NCBI GenBank assembly: GCA_025267735.1 | Contig: CM046299.1 | Span: 15,026,232-15,090,231, forward strand | DNA length: 64,000 bases | Source: Mactra quadrangularis | Taxonomy: Eukaryota > Mollusca > Bivalvia > Venerida > Mactridae | Reading direction: 5' to 3' | Shown: positions 1 to 11,516 of the stretch, piece after piece | Layout: each line of letters starts with the position of its first letter | Position numbering within the stretch: position 1 is the stretch's first letter | Translations under genes and position numbers: made by a program | Notes under the pieces: generated by a model | What the model was told of the DNA's origin: nothing | What the model saw: the letters and a program-made list of their open reading frames with translations, nothing else | The model's database searches: none

Positions 1-429
1 GAGATGTCCCCTATTCTACGGTTCCATCAGAGGCACTGCTAATTTAAAACAGTAAGACACATGAAATATTCTACCAATAATTGCTTCATGTGAACAAAAT
101 GTGGTATAATTTAGCAGTGTATTTTATAGGCTGCATAGAGTGTACAATAGATAAGCTGGACTAAAAATACAGCTACATCATACAGAATTCTTTTGGGGGA
201 AACAATTGAAAAGTTCCCTGCTAAGGAAGACTTTTCTAAATTCTTGACAATTTTCGAAGGGATGTGATCAATTGTTACAAAAGTGTGAAAACTGACCGCC
301 ACATACCAAAAAAAATCATCATGTGCACTTAAATCAATCAACAGTTTAAGAAAAAATACACAATTATTAAATAATAAAATACAATTAAACATACTCAACA
401 TGTTAAAATTAAAAAAAATTGAAAAAAAT

Positions 430-516
430 ATAGGAACGATGGTCAAAATATAGTACAAATATAGGAAATATAGGACACCCAAAATATAGGAATAATATAG
501 GAATATAGGAACTGGT
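430..516. repeat. Short AT-rich tandem repeat based on ATATAGGA
   Basis: The stretch repeats variants of ATATAGGA and ATATAGGAA about eight to ten times with irregular spacing. It lies just beyond the 3' end of the LINE fragment. No coding signal is seen. Bases 1-429 hold only AT-rich sequence with no exon or RNA gene that I can support; they are probably intron or 3' flank of the minus-strand host gene. Confidence 0.6.
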
Positions 517-536
517 TGACAGCCAGCATATATTAC

Positions 537-556
537 AGAACAGAACAGAACAGAAC
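537..556 (-). repeat. Pentanucleotide 3' tail of the LINE
   Basis: On the + strand the sequence is four repeats of CAGAA; on the LINE's strand this reads as TTCTG repeats directly following the 3' UTR. Short tandem tails of this kind mark the 3' ends of several non-LTR retrotransposon clades. Confidence 0.6.
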
Positions 557-2230
557 GTATATTTTATTTCGTAACGTATACATATAATGTATCTTATTAC
601 ATATAAATCTAAGTATATAAAGTATTCTGTCACATGACAACAATGACATTCACACACTCATTCATACCCACCCACTCACACTTTCACTCTGTCACTCACA
701 CTCAGCTCAGTCTCACCTCGATCATACAAATACACTCAAACAGATGTACATAATGATAGAGTATAGCGCATATACATGTATATACACACATACACATTTA
801 CATATATTTAAACTTCTTAATAAAGGTATGTGATACACATGAGATATTGTGAGGAAGAACTAAACACTTAATATAAGTTAGTCTAATTAAATGTAAATAT
901 ACAAAACAAACACAGCACAGTATAACATTATTACTAATCTAAACATGCAATATGAAACATTTGGAACTAAAAAGTTGTATTTATTCAAAATTGAAGATTA
1001 TTTTAGTATGTAAATCTCATGTTTCTATGGCAATTGATCGATTACGTAAGGAAAAAGCATGGTAAGTATATTTTGCTAAATTTATTATTTCTGCCTTATT
1101 ATTAGATTGCATCAGTTGGGTGAACTTAAAGACACTTGGTCGAACAAAATAATAACGCTTTAAGAATTGTTTACGAATATTTATATAAAGTGGACAAATA
1201 CAAACAAAATGGTAGTCATCTTCGATGTCATTAGAATTACATAAAAGACATGTACGAAGATGACGTTCTATTCTTTGGTTACCATAGCGACCAGTTTCAA
1301 TTCTTAGTGAATGCGCTGAGACCCTTAGTTGTGTCAACGAGATTCTATATTTTTTTGGAACAAAGTCTAAATAAGTTTCATACATAATAGAGATTTTAAA
1401 ATAACAATAAGAATGTAAACTAGGACTAACCGTAATGCTATTACACCATGATTGAAAAAATACATCAATCGCTCGTTGTTTAAAGACAATGTGAAAATTT
1501 GAAAGATTTACACTTAAGGGATCATTCCACACATAACTAAACCCAAAGGTATCTAGAAGTGACTTGACTTTACTTGCCCAATTAATAGCTCTATTACTAC
1601 AATTAGTTAGTAGAGATTCATATAATTTCTTTACAATAATATTATCTGAGTTAATAATTTTCGACCAAAATTTAATTATTCTTACATATCTATTTATATA
1701 CAGCGGATATCTGCCTAGTTCACCATATACACACATATTAGTGGTAGATGACTTAACTTTTAACAATAGTTTACAAAATTTGAGATGAATACGTTCTATA
1801 TCCTTGTTTTTAGTAAAGCCCCAAACTTCGCTGGCATAGTTTAATGTTGCACCAACAAATGCATCAAAAAGTTGAAACATTGTACTTAATTTTAGATTAA
1901 ATTTTCTTGTATTAGCTAAAAGACAATTCATTGCTTTGACGCCCTTGCCAACCAGCATTTCACAATTAGAGGTAAAACCGCCATTACTGCTAAAAACTGT
2001 TCCGAGGTAATTAAATCTATCTACTACTTCTAACTCAGTTCCATTAAAAAACCATTTTTCATCATTTTTCAAACGTCCTCTTTTCCGAAATACAACAATT
2101 TTACTTTTTAAAGAATTTACAGTAAGACCCCAGTTACAACAATATGTGTTTAATAAATCTAAGCTACGTTGAAGATCAGCTGTATCCTTGCCTAGTATAA
2201 CCATATCATCAGCAAAAAGCATAAGAATAA
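537..2230 (-). mobile_element. 5'-truncated LINE (non-LTR retrotransposon), 3' half of reverse transcriptase
   Basis: A 401-residue open frame (2222 to 1017) begins at the reverse transcriptase active-site motif LFADDMVIL and continues through a YLGTVFSSNGG segment, typical of the thumb region of LINE reverse transcriptases. A C-terminal cysteine/histidine block follows (CLLCNSNDIEDDYHF with CP). The finger and palm motifs before FADD and any endonuclease are absent, as expected of a 5'-truncated copy. A putative 3' UTR runs from 1016 to about 557 and ends in a TTCTG-type tandem tail at 537-556, common at LINE 3' ends. The frame is open, so the copy is fairly young, but it cannot be autonomous. 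The exact clade (CR1-, Nimb- or similar) is not decided. Confidence 0.85.
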
Positions 2231-2243
2231 CATAATTACATAC

Positions 2244-5200
2244 CCTGCTCCAATAGGTAAATCTCCTTGTCCATTCTCACCAGCAACATTTATAACACCT
2301 GTTATCTTAATAGATCTTTCTGCTAGTATCTTGATAGCACCGCCACCATTTCCTCCTTGACCGCCTGTAATATGTAACAGTTACCAATTAACTCCAATCG
2401 GTAAGCTCTTTAGATAATGCCTTGCAATTTTGTGGTCGCAGTTTAATTCCAGAGTATAACCTTCAAACTAGGGCTGTCAATATTGCTAAAACTGAAATCA
2501 GTTATTCCTTTGCTTTAAACCAGTAAGAATTTGCAACTAGTCGGCCGTTTTGATACGTAAATATTTACAGCCATGGCCATTTGTCCTTTTTTATTTGGGA
2601 TTGAAGTGGTTTGGGTAGGAAAATGTGGTCTTAACTGATTTATAATGCCTGCTTATGTCCAACTGAAAAGGTTAAGATATTAGAATCTGAATTTACAAGA
2701 AACTTTGTAAGCAAGAGAACATTACAATTTCACAAAAAGCTGGTTTAGTCACCAGACTATAAAGTAATGATTGGTAGTGATTTTAAAACTACATGTATTG
2801 TCAATCAATAGAGCTTTAGAACGATTTTCAAAAACTGAATGGTCATTCAGCTGTAATCAGTTGACCTACTAACTGTCCTTTGAAATTCTTTGATTTCATA
2901 ACTCAAGCTTTTAACAGCTACTGTAAATACGCAAGTTATTTTGTAATCTTCCTCAGTAACTGAGAATTTCTCGACTTTATACAATTATATCATTTTCATC
3001 TGATTATCAACGACAACTGGCCAACCTAAATGAATCCTAAGACTCATTTTTTCCAAAATATAACCTTTGCGCTATAGACGCTATACTGAACCTTACCTAT
3101 AGGATTAGAAGTTAAATCTATAGCATTTCCACCACTTCCCCCACCAGATCCCATATATAATGTATTTATTAAGAAATCTCCATACAGTTGTCCTGCTAAA
3201 CCAAGACCTCTTCTACTACCAACAACTATCATACCTGACGTTCTAATAATACAAACATACCATAAACAAAAAATATCTTTCAAAAGATATTTGGCATTAT
3301 GCAGGGTTAATTTTGTTTGAGTTGTACATAATAAATAGTCATATTAGCTGTTCAGTCATACCGTCTAAAGCGAACCACGATGAATGTATAATCAATAAGC
3401 ATAGAAAGTCACCCATAATAAACAGAGCAAAACGTCAGGAACTACTGTCTGGCTATGCACGTGTTTACTACAAATAACCAATGGTACCATATCTTTCATC
3501 CATTTCTTTATACCGGATAAAATATCATTGGACAAACAGGTATGGTCGAGCAAATTGTACAGTGCAACCTCTCTCAAACAACAACCATAGGGAGGAACTA
3601 AATTGTGTTGTTGTTCAGAGGTAATTGCTCTGAGATGTTAAATTCAATTTAAATAAAGCCTATGGGAAATATCAAAATCTGTTGTTGTGCAGAGAATTTG
3701 TTTTGTGGAGGGCTGCTCAGCTGTATTATAAACTGAATTGGTTAAAATATAGGTCAAAAATTAACTATGACAGCTGTGCTGAACAAAACAATTGTTGTTG
3801 TTCTCATCTATACAATATACCACCCCTTATTAGTGGATACACCCATCAACGTTTCACACAACTAATACACATGTCCAAATACTTACCCTTGGGTACCATA
3901 GCCTCCCCCGCCACCAGATCTACCCATACCATCTGATACATTATAACCACCAGAGCCGGCCCCGCCCCCTCCATGATTTTGTTGTAAAGATGAAGTTCCT
4001 GGTCCAGTAAAACTTTCACCACTGGTTCCCATACTACCAGGACTATTAGATGTTACACCACCACGGTACCCGGCACCTTTAGCATCTAAATATCCATCAA
4101 TCACAACTTCCTACAAACAAAGTAACACATAAAGCTACTATAAATACATAACTATAAACTAAAATATCTTATTCTTTATGCTAAAGTTAAAATTTTTAAT
4201 CAATTCCAGCTGTCATTGTTCAGATGGCTTCAAGTGTGAGATTTAAAAAGCTGGGGACCATGGGGTGTGAGGGCTGCATGTGTGTCTAGGACAGCAAGGG
4301 TCCAGTCACCAGCGGACACTCATGAACTTTGGAAAATTATGAATGATAGAAATTTCGACAAGATGATAGTTATATTTTTAAAAATCATGTGAAATTCTTG
4401 AATTTGATCGCAACTCCTTTTGTTTAGGAAATCTAGGATGAAGTACTCTATCTGTAGTATCAACATTCTTGACTTTCAAAGACAGCCCTTAAAACTGTTA
4501 TCTATGATTTCACAAGATGAGAAGAACAAACCTGAGCTGTTATATCTAATGTTCCTCCCGTTGTACCATTATATCTCTTAACTAATACGGTACTACCTTT
4601 AGGTATAACAAATCTACTTATATTACAATGCATTCCTGAAAATTAACATATAAGCATAGCATGTTATTGTACTTTTGATTTTGGGTGCATGCATTTATAG
4701 AGAAAACACGCAAATCTGCAATATTGTGGTACAGTTTCAAAGTAATTATTCTCATGAAAACAAAAACAAAAATGTTCAGTATTTGTGGCTGAACAGGTTA
4801 CACAATTACATGCACATACAATATGATTTTTTCTGTTCACATCAAAGTGAGTAATCTTTTCAGGAAAAAACTGATTACCCCATAACAAGCATTTTATCCA
4901 TCAACAAGGATAAACAATACTTTTGCAAAGGTGCTTAGTATTTTTTCAAAAGAAAAGTGACTTATAGAGAAAGTTAGGCTTAAGAATATGTGCTAAGAAT
5001 AAAAATCATCTGGTCCCAAATTCCACCCTCAAACCTCAAGCTTTTTAAATTCAATGGCAACAAAAAACTAAGAACTAACTTGTTTTGAGTATTTCAGTAT
5101 GATCAAACACCAATTTCAAATACAAATCTTTTTATTAATAGCTCTCTATCAAAAGGGAAGACTGAATTACATAAGTTAAGACTCTGTTCCTCATTTTTTA

Positions 5201-5396
5201 AACCTCATACACTATACAAAAACCCCAATATAAATCTAATACCATGTATAATTTCACCATCATTTAGAATCCAATCTGCACCACCATGATCTATAGCTGT
5301 ACCTAAGTTTATACCAGATTTTATACTAGAACAAGATGGCTGTGAGGTATCACCTAATTCCCAATGTCCTACAAGTCCATCATGTAATGCTTCAGT
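2244..5396 (-). CDS. Exons encoding second LamG-like start and glycine-rich region
   Basis: Exon 5396-5243 reads LVGHWELGDTSQPSC, resembling the opening strand of a further LamG-like unit. Exons 4635-4532, 4110-3887, 3242-3097 and 2364-2244 then encode a region rich in glycine and serine with recurring patterns: LDITAQEVVIDGYLDAKG, GGGGAGSGGYN, GSGGGSGGNAIDL and GGNGGGAIKILAERSIKI. The alternation of hydrophobic strands with glycine loops is what a beta-helix-like repeat would show. That fold is inference. The gene continues below 2244, beyond a GTATGT donor. Confidence 0.78.
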
Positions 5397-8300
5397 CTGT
5401 AATACAGAAAATATATATTTGTTTTTAAGGTTTAATGTCATAGCAACCCATTGTTCAGGTCATTTCACAGCACAACACATTCTACCTCTAACATTTTTAC
5501 CACTGAGGGCATTTTTACCTATGGTATTTTTACCCTAGACCAATAACAGTGGGTAGTCAAGATACTTACCATTGCTGGAATGACTCAATCTCGTGTTTAT
5601 TCATAAACTAGTTACTTCAGTCAGTGACTGACAACTGCCCTACATGATCTAGAATAAGAGGTAGGTTGGAGAATGGTAGTAAAATTATTTCAAGACACAA
5701 CTCCATTTGCAGGGTCTCTACCAGTACATTCAACACAATTGAACACCAAACATTCTGAAAACCTGCATGCTTGCATTTTGCTTTACACAAAAACCATCAA
5801 CTCGAAATATTAAGGATCATAACACAGTTTCCTCTAAAAAGATTGATCTAGTTGTGGATAGATCCGAGCTATTCTGCTTAGTTTCTTACATATAATTATA
5901 GTGCTCATAAGCTCATTTCATTTTATAAGGCAGAAAAGTGCTCAAGTAAAGCAATTTTCATCTAAATAACATTCAAGGTTTTCTGGAAAGTCTTCTCCAT
6001 AAGATTTATGAGTAATCAATTATTATTGTGAAATCTAGAAAAACCAACTGTTGAATTTTGGGTTCCAATGTTGTACATTGATCTATTAATCTCATCATTG
6101 GTTAGCTCTCTGTTCCAAACTTTGACATTCTGAAAACAGAAAAAAGACTCAACCTAATAACCTTTACTTTACTTTTTTTTAATTGATATAACCTTTAAGT
6201 TTATAGGTCAGCTTGTATTTATCTAACTTTGTTCCAAATAATTTTAGAGCAATCTCAGAATTGGGCACTGACATAAAACTTCGTTTTATAATGTTTAGAA
6301 ATGTATATAATAATGTTTTTCATACATGGTAACAAATTTAAAACATTTCTCAAGGTTTTTAATAATTTGTTTAAAACTTTAAACACTACCTTTTGCATAA
6401 TGCAAACATATGTTTGTTAAAATACCTGCACATTTAATATGCATATTGTAACCATCATATTGAATACACCTATTCAGGACTTATAGAAAACAAATTACAA
6501 TACCCATTCACTTTTCTCAACTTTGTTTTATCAAAGGCTTTTTTTCAATGCACAATTAACACGTTTTTCTAACATTATATAAGCTCACATAAACTCATTT
6601 AGTATCACTTTAGTATCACAGATGCATCTTGCAATGCATTCCTTACATAATGGTTCAGGCAAAAAATAGACTTGTCAATTATTTCATTTCTGTGCCAATC
6701 CTGGAGATAGAACTGACTTGTCATTTTTACCTTCCAGTCAGCGTATTACTTGACAAGTAAGTTTTTCCGCACATGACATACCCCATGACCAGAAAAAAAA
6801 CCTGAGAAAAGGAAACCATGATAAACTAGAGCTATTGCAGAAGTAAAGAATACCCCCACCTGTCATGTCTAAAGGGGAAGGCCATTAGACCTTTGACACA
6901 ACATATTGGCAACACCCTTTGAAGTAACATCAGGCGACACACAGTCAAATCGAAATTAACAATTTTGCCATGTTACTTTAAAATCTATGGTGGGGGTATA
7001 AAAATAGCTTTATTATACAATAGCTTGTACATTACAACAATAAGAAGATGTGCGAAAAAGTAACACATATACAAAAATATGACAAAATGATGTAAGAGTA
7101 AAATACCTTAATCATACCCTGGAAGTAATCAGCTTCACAGCAGGATGCAGCTCCTATCCAAAAACCATCAGTTGTAGGTATGTGATTTAATAATACCTGT
7201 CAAATTTACACAGTGCCAATTATATTATCACAAAAAACCTGCCACCAGTTAATAGGTTAATACCCTAGTGGATAAATCCTAGTCAAGCAAAACTGACCTT
7301 TGACTAAAAGGGTCATTCTTTTTACCATTTAGTGACCCTAGATTTAAAGTTGACATTCGTACACATTTATTCTACTTCACAAATACGCTGGCATGAAATG
7401 ACAAACAAAACGCCACTATTTAAGTGCCATTCAAAGACATTAACTCTGACCCAGACTTTATCTGTCCAGAAATATCATCTTTAAACATTTTATCTTAGAT
7501 AAATAATTATCTTATCTAAGACAATCAATGTTAACATTTCTACACTGAGACACACAACACATCACACTTATAAGCCATTTGACTCCGCCGATGAAATAGT
7601 TTCGTTTCCAGGTGTCTTTAAGGAGTTTAGAAATTTTTGCATCGGTCATAGCAGACAGTATGCTAAAATTGCAACTCATATATTGTCAGAACTATTTGAG
7701 GATTACATACCTAAGGATAAATAGAGGCTGTAATTACCATAGATATATTTGTATGGGCTGAAAGCCTAAACAAATAAAAGTAAAAGAAAGCATAGAAAGG
7801 CTATACCACTAGTAGATATACATAACAATAACAACATTCTACATTATCAATAAAAAACCAGATACATACTGTATTAGTTTCCATTATTTTTCCATCCAGA
7901 TATATTGAAGCATGTGTAGCATTACTTGTAACAGCAACCAGATACCATTGCCCAACTTTAGACCTTTTTGTTCCAGCTGGTAGATCTCTGGTACATTCTG
8001 TTGATAGTTTAAGATAACCTCGGAATGTACCAGAATTAAAATTAAATCCAAAATCATTACAAGAAGAGACACCACCAACAACAGTCTGTAAAATATGAAC
8101 AGGAAATATCTTTATAAAAATACTTCGCGCTTTGCAGTTTCATTTTATTGAAGTATAAATAAAATAGTCAAATTCGTTATTCAATCACAAAGCCAAGAGC
8201 TTACCACGACAAAAGTATTATCAATAAGCATAGTGAGTTATCCATAATATACATAGTAGATAGTAAGCAACTAACTACAAATTACACACCTGTCATCAAA

Positions 8301-10483
8301 AATAATGTATGTGAAGTCAGCAATAACGGCAATACAGCAGTACAACAGTAAACCCTTACTGTTAGAATTTTCGGCAGTACAGCAGTGCAACCCGAAAATT
8401 CTAACAGTAAGGGTTTACTGTTGTACTGCTGTACTGTGGTTACTGCTTTCTTCACATACATTTATATATGACCAATTTAATAGTACCATATCTTTTATCC
8501 ATTTCTTTATCCTGGAAGAGAACTACATTAGACAGACCGGCATGGAAGAGTAAATTTAATAAGACGTTCAAAATATAGGTCACAAGTTGGTTTCGACAGC
8601 TGTGTCAAAAAATTTTCAGTCAATTTTATCAATATCAGCTTATAATACTGTTCACTCTTGCACAACCTTCAAAACTTAAAAACTGAGCTGCCTGTTTTAT
8701 ACAGGAGAATGCAGATTATTCAGGAGCATTCAGTAAATTGTAAAACCCACATTGGCAACTTCTGATAATAGGTTAATTGTCTGTTGATATGATAATGCTC
8801 AAGTAATCCACACAAGATTTTGCAGTATTTTGAATCAGACTGGTTTAGATTTGATTGTTAACTCAATATAATACCAATTATTAATATAAAAGACAAAAGA
8901 GCATAAACGTTGACAATACCTGTCTCATTGTGTTCACTCTTCCAGGTTTAACCCAAGCAGCTACAGTATACCGTGGTCCAGGACTCCATTTACCAAGGTC
9001 AACATAAGCATTTCTATGATCAACCTTTCCAAATTGCCCAGCACATGCAAATGGTGGTCCCACCTTAAAAACAACAGATGTTGTAATTAGCATTCAGAAT
9101 GATTTGAAGCAAAAATATCAAATTTGAAATCCTTAAGAAGTATTGCGTTAGAAACTTTTAAGTTGAAATAGTAAATGGTTTCGTATTTTGATATTAACAT
9201 CAATCAATCGATTGATTAATCAATGGTTCTTTCATTCGTTCATTCATTCATTCAATCATAAAATCAATCAATCAACCAATTACTCATAAAAGACATTTAA
9301 TCATAAAATCAACCAATCAATCATAAAATTAATAAATCATAAGATCTATTTTAAATTCAATCATTCATAAAATCAATCATAAAATGATCATAAAATTATT
9401 ATTCAATCAGTCAACGATAAAATGAAACAAAACAAAAGCAAACATACCAAGGTATTGTCTTTAACACATGAATTAAATGTATAATCTCCATAATCAAATG
9501 GAAATATACAAGTATCTCCAGCCATATCACCTCCTATAGCTGATACTGTCTTCTTATAAGCAGGAGTACAGATACCTTTAGATAAATTACAAAATATAAT
9601 AGTATTTTAGATTTCATTCAACAAGTTGGGCATATATTTACCCTGTGATTTAAATACACACTAAAGTACTTTGGTACTTACTATCAATAAACAATGATCT
9701 CTATCTGTAACCTGGGTAAATCAAGCAAATATTGACTATTAAATTACAGATGAATAAAATTTAAGAATGTGCATAAGATAGTAAAATAACCAGATGAGCC
9801 TTTTTTACTAAGGCTTGGCTTCAAGTTGGAGGTTTAAGGTAAAAATTGAAATATGGAAGTAGGAAGGTTTAAAATAACATACAGAATTATAAAATAACAA
9901 TAAAATACAATACCTCCTGATTTACAAGCTGTAGTGTTATAGTTATCTTCATAATAAGAACAGAAATCAAAGGTTTCACATTTAGAACCATAATAAGAAG
10001 GTAAACATTCACATAGACCTGTCAATTCATTACAATGTCCTCCATTCTTACAACCACACTCAAATTCTGTAATAAAATATTGTACAATGTATACAGTATT
10101 ATATCACTAAGCTAAAGCTCGCAGAACATTATTCAAATGCATGCTATTGCAAATTTTGAAACTAGGTTGCCCACATGGACAAGTACCGATATTTCAAATG
10201 TGTTTCATGTATAAGTCATTTTAACCATTTGTATTAATTAGATTGTAATACACATTTGTAATTAACTTTTGTAAAAATTGAGAGAAGACTTTAAAATGAT
10301 ATAACTTATTACTGTCCTTCAATAGGAAATATACTATTTATTTAGTGTCCAGTCCGATTGTAATACTTACGTTTGCACCTAGCTTGTACCCAGGTTGTCT
10401 GAACTTCATTGGATGCAGAGCAATGTCTTTCACCATTTAAATCATAAATTAATCCTTGACCATGCACTGCTCCAGCTGGATAA
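2244..10483 (-). CDS. Multi-exon EGF / FN2-like / LamG-like / glycine-rich extracellular protein gene (internal part)
   Basis: Twelve exons on the minus strand: 10483-10371, 10066-9914, 9575-9448, 9063-8920, 8085-7870, 7196-7107, about 6129-6078 (3' edge uncertain), 5396-5243, 4635-4532, 4110-3887, 3242-3097 and 2364-2244. I joined them by AG/GT sites and reading phase. Apart from the donor of the seventh, all junction phases agree. Domain order is a short segment with two cysteines, an EGF-like domain, a fibronectin type II-like stretch, a laminin-G/concanavalin-like domain, and then a glycine-rich region. The composition suggests a secreted or cell-surface protein. No signal peptide, start codon or stop codon lies in the window, so both ends are missing. 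I do not recognise an orthologue name. The ATG starts of minus-strand open frames here are mostly intronic artefacts, since real exons begin at splice acceptors. Confidence 0.8.
3365..3790. repeat. Dispersed repeat, copy 1
   Basis: Segments of this stretch (ATCAATAAGCATAG, GTACCATATCTTTCATCC, AAAATATAGGTCA, GACAGCTGTG) recur in the same order at about 8190-8620 in another intron of the same gene. The two copies are diverged. No coding capacity or terminal structure was recognised. Confidence 0.5.
5570..5720 (-). mobile_element. Degraded tRNA-derived SINE fragment
   Basis: The sequence resembles the body of the SINE at 15530-15715 in order and orientation (shared blocks GTGACTG.CAACTG, TAGGTTGGAGAATGGTAG-like and AAATTATTTC). 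The Pol III promoter head is eroded. It lies in the intron between the LamG-like exons. Confidence 0.5.
6078..9063 (-). CDS. Exons encoding a laminin-G/concanavalin-like domain
   Basis: Exons 9063-8920, 8085-7870, 7196-7107 and 6129-about 6078 join in phase 0. They give a beta-sandwich type domain with landmarks YTVAAWVKPGR, GQWYLVAVTSNATHASIYLDG, TTDGFWIGAA and NVKVWNRELTNDEI. The 'GQWxLVAVT....IYLDG' and 'VKVWNRELTxxEI' segments are the signature strands of LamG-like (Laminin_G_3) domains. The donor of the last exon is unclear: the frame stays open until a TGA shortly downstream, and the only phase-0 GT near 6078 is weak. A short extra exon may have been missed between here and 5396. Confidence 0.78.
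8190..8620. repeat. Dispersed repeat, copy 2, split by a hairpin element
   Basis: This is a diverged copy of 3365-3790. Relative to copy 1 it is interrupted between the ACTACAAAT block and the GTACCATATC block by the hairpin at 8305-8461, which suggests the hairpin arrived as an insertion. Confidence 0.5.
8305..8461. mobile_element. 157-bp foldback element (MITE-like hairpin)
   Basis: Two arms of about 70 bp are inverted copies of each other. The inner 45 or so bases match perfectly, and about six mismatches fall toward the outer end. The ends read ATGTATGTGAAG and CTTCACATACAT. The 17-bp loop repeats the CAGTACAGCAGT motif of the arms. There is no coding capacity beyond a chance open frame. 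A TA-flanked Tc1/mariner-type MITE is possible; a long hairpin RNA source is an alternative. Confidence 0.7.
9190..9425. repeat. Low-complexity AATC / ATAAAATC repeat tract
   Basis: The tract consists of degenerate repeats of AATC, ATTC and ATAAAATCAATC. It lies in the intron between the FN2-like exon and the first LamG exon. Confidence 0.75.
9448..10483 (-). CDS. Exons encoding EGF-like domain and fibronectin type II-like segment
   Basis: Exon 10483-10371 encodes a segment ending TTWVQARCK. Exon 10066-9914 encodes an EGF-like module, seen as CGCKNGGHC followed by CECLPSYYGSKC, the usual spacing of the last EGF cysteines. Exon 9575-9448 encodes GDTCIFPFDYGDYTFNSC, which matches the start of a fibronectin type II module (CxFPFxY...C). 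The expected WC near the end of the module is replaced by PFAC in the next exon, so it is FN2-like rather than canonical. These modules usually bind proteins or glycans outside the cell. The exons are codon-phase compatible (C|AA, G|GT and phase 0 junctions). Confidence 0.8.
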
Positions 10484-11512
10484 CTAAAAAAATACTATTA
10501 CATAACTAAGGAAGATAATCAAAATTACAATCTCATTAAAAAAATTAGCTAAGAGAGATAACAAAAAACTATATTATTTAGTAACTTTACTGAGGGAGTT
10601 AACCCAAATAACCCAAAAATGCTTAAAATCACCGTTTAGCCCTGTATAACATCTTCTTCTTTAGTAAAACATTCAAGCAATATGTGTCAGCATTTTAGAC
10701 TGTCCAATGTCTATTTATAAAATTTCTGGAAATTAGCCCTAATCACCTATTGGTGTGCCCTGTTAAGAACGTGTAAGGACTGTTTCGATTTATTGTGCGG
10801 AACCTTCCGCGCAGATAAAAATTATCAAATGAAAAAGCGCTGTCCTGAACATTTTCCAGCTGTGCACGTGAAATAGCTTTTTTTATTGTAGAATTTAGCC
10901 TTTTTCATGTCTATTTGGTCACTTAGAAACTAATATAAATTTATTAGCACACAGAAGAATTCAATTTTTAGGACATGTTATGCCCAAATTCCAGCAGCTA
11001 ATCGAACGTTCACTGATATGTATAATATTTATAGACTTGCCTGAAAGTAGGGAAGATAGGTTTGCATTTTTTCAACAAATGTGAGTTTTAAAAAGAATAA
11101 AACATGTTACAATTAGTTTTGCATTTTTCCAGGTCTACATTTGCACTTTTCTTGAAAATGTAACTCGTTCATATATTGATAATGGTATTCTCTGGTAATA
11201 CAAACAGGTAACCTAACAAAACAGGGTGTTGACGAATCCATTCATGCACCCCTAATTTGAATATTTTACGTCCATTTTTTCATCATGTGACCTCGAATGC
11301 ATCGTTTTGATTGGCCTAAGGCAACCAGTATCGACTACAAATTGCTCAAATCTTGATGATTGTATATATTGCCATTCAGGATCTGAGATAATGAACAATA
11401 TCATTAACTAACTCAACTAAGCCTAAGGGAGAAAATCCTAATAACAATCTCATTCAATTACTTAACTTAGGGAAGATATCACAAATTACAATCTCAATTC
11501 ATAATAGACAAT
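10484..11512. other. Intron or flank with no recognised gene
   Basis: About 1 kb of AT-rich sequence lies between the most upstream host exon that I can see and the transposon insertion. The exon at 10483 starts in mid-frame at a splice acceptor, so this is intron sequence. I found no further exon, RNA gene or clear repeat in it. Confidence 0.5.
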
Positions 11513-11516
11513 TTAA
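11513..11516. repeat. TTAA target site at the outer Kolobok copy
   Basis: TTAA immediately precedes the terminal AGATCTTCTGCCTCCA of the outer, older element copy. TTAA duplication is characteristic of Kolobok (and piggyBac) insertions. The partner duplication at the other end is not visible because the far end of this copy is lost at the gap. Confidence 0.7.

Noticed and set aside
111..657. Two overlapping hydrophobic open frames on the minus strand
   Set aside because: They are low-complexity F/Y/I-rich translations of AT-rich DNA that overlap the LINE tail and a tandem repeat.
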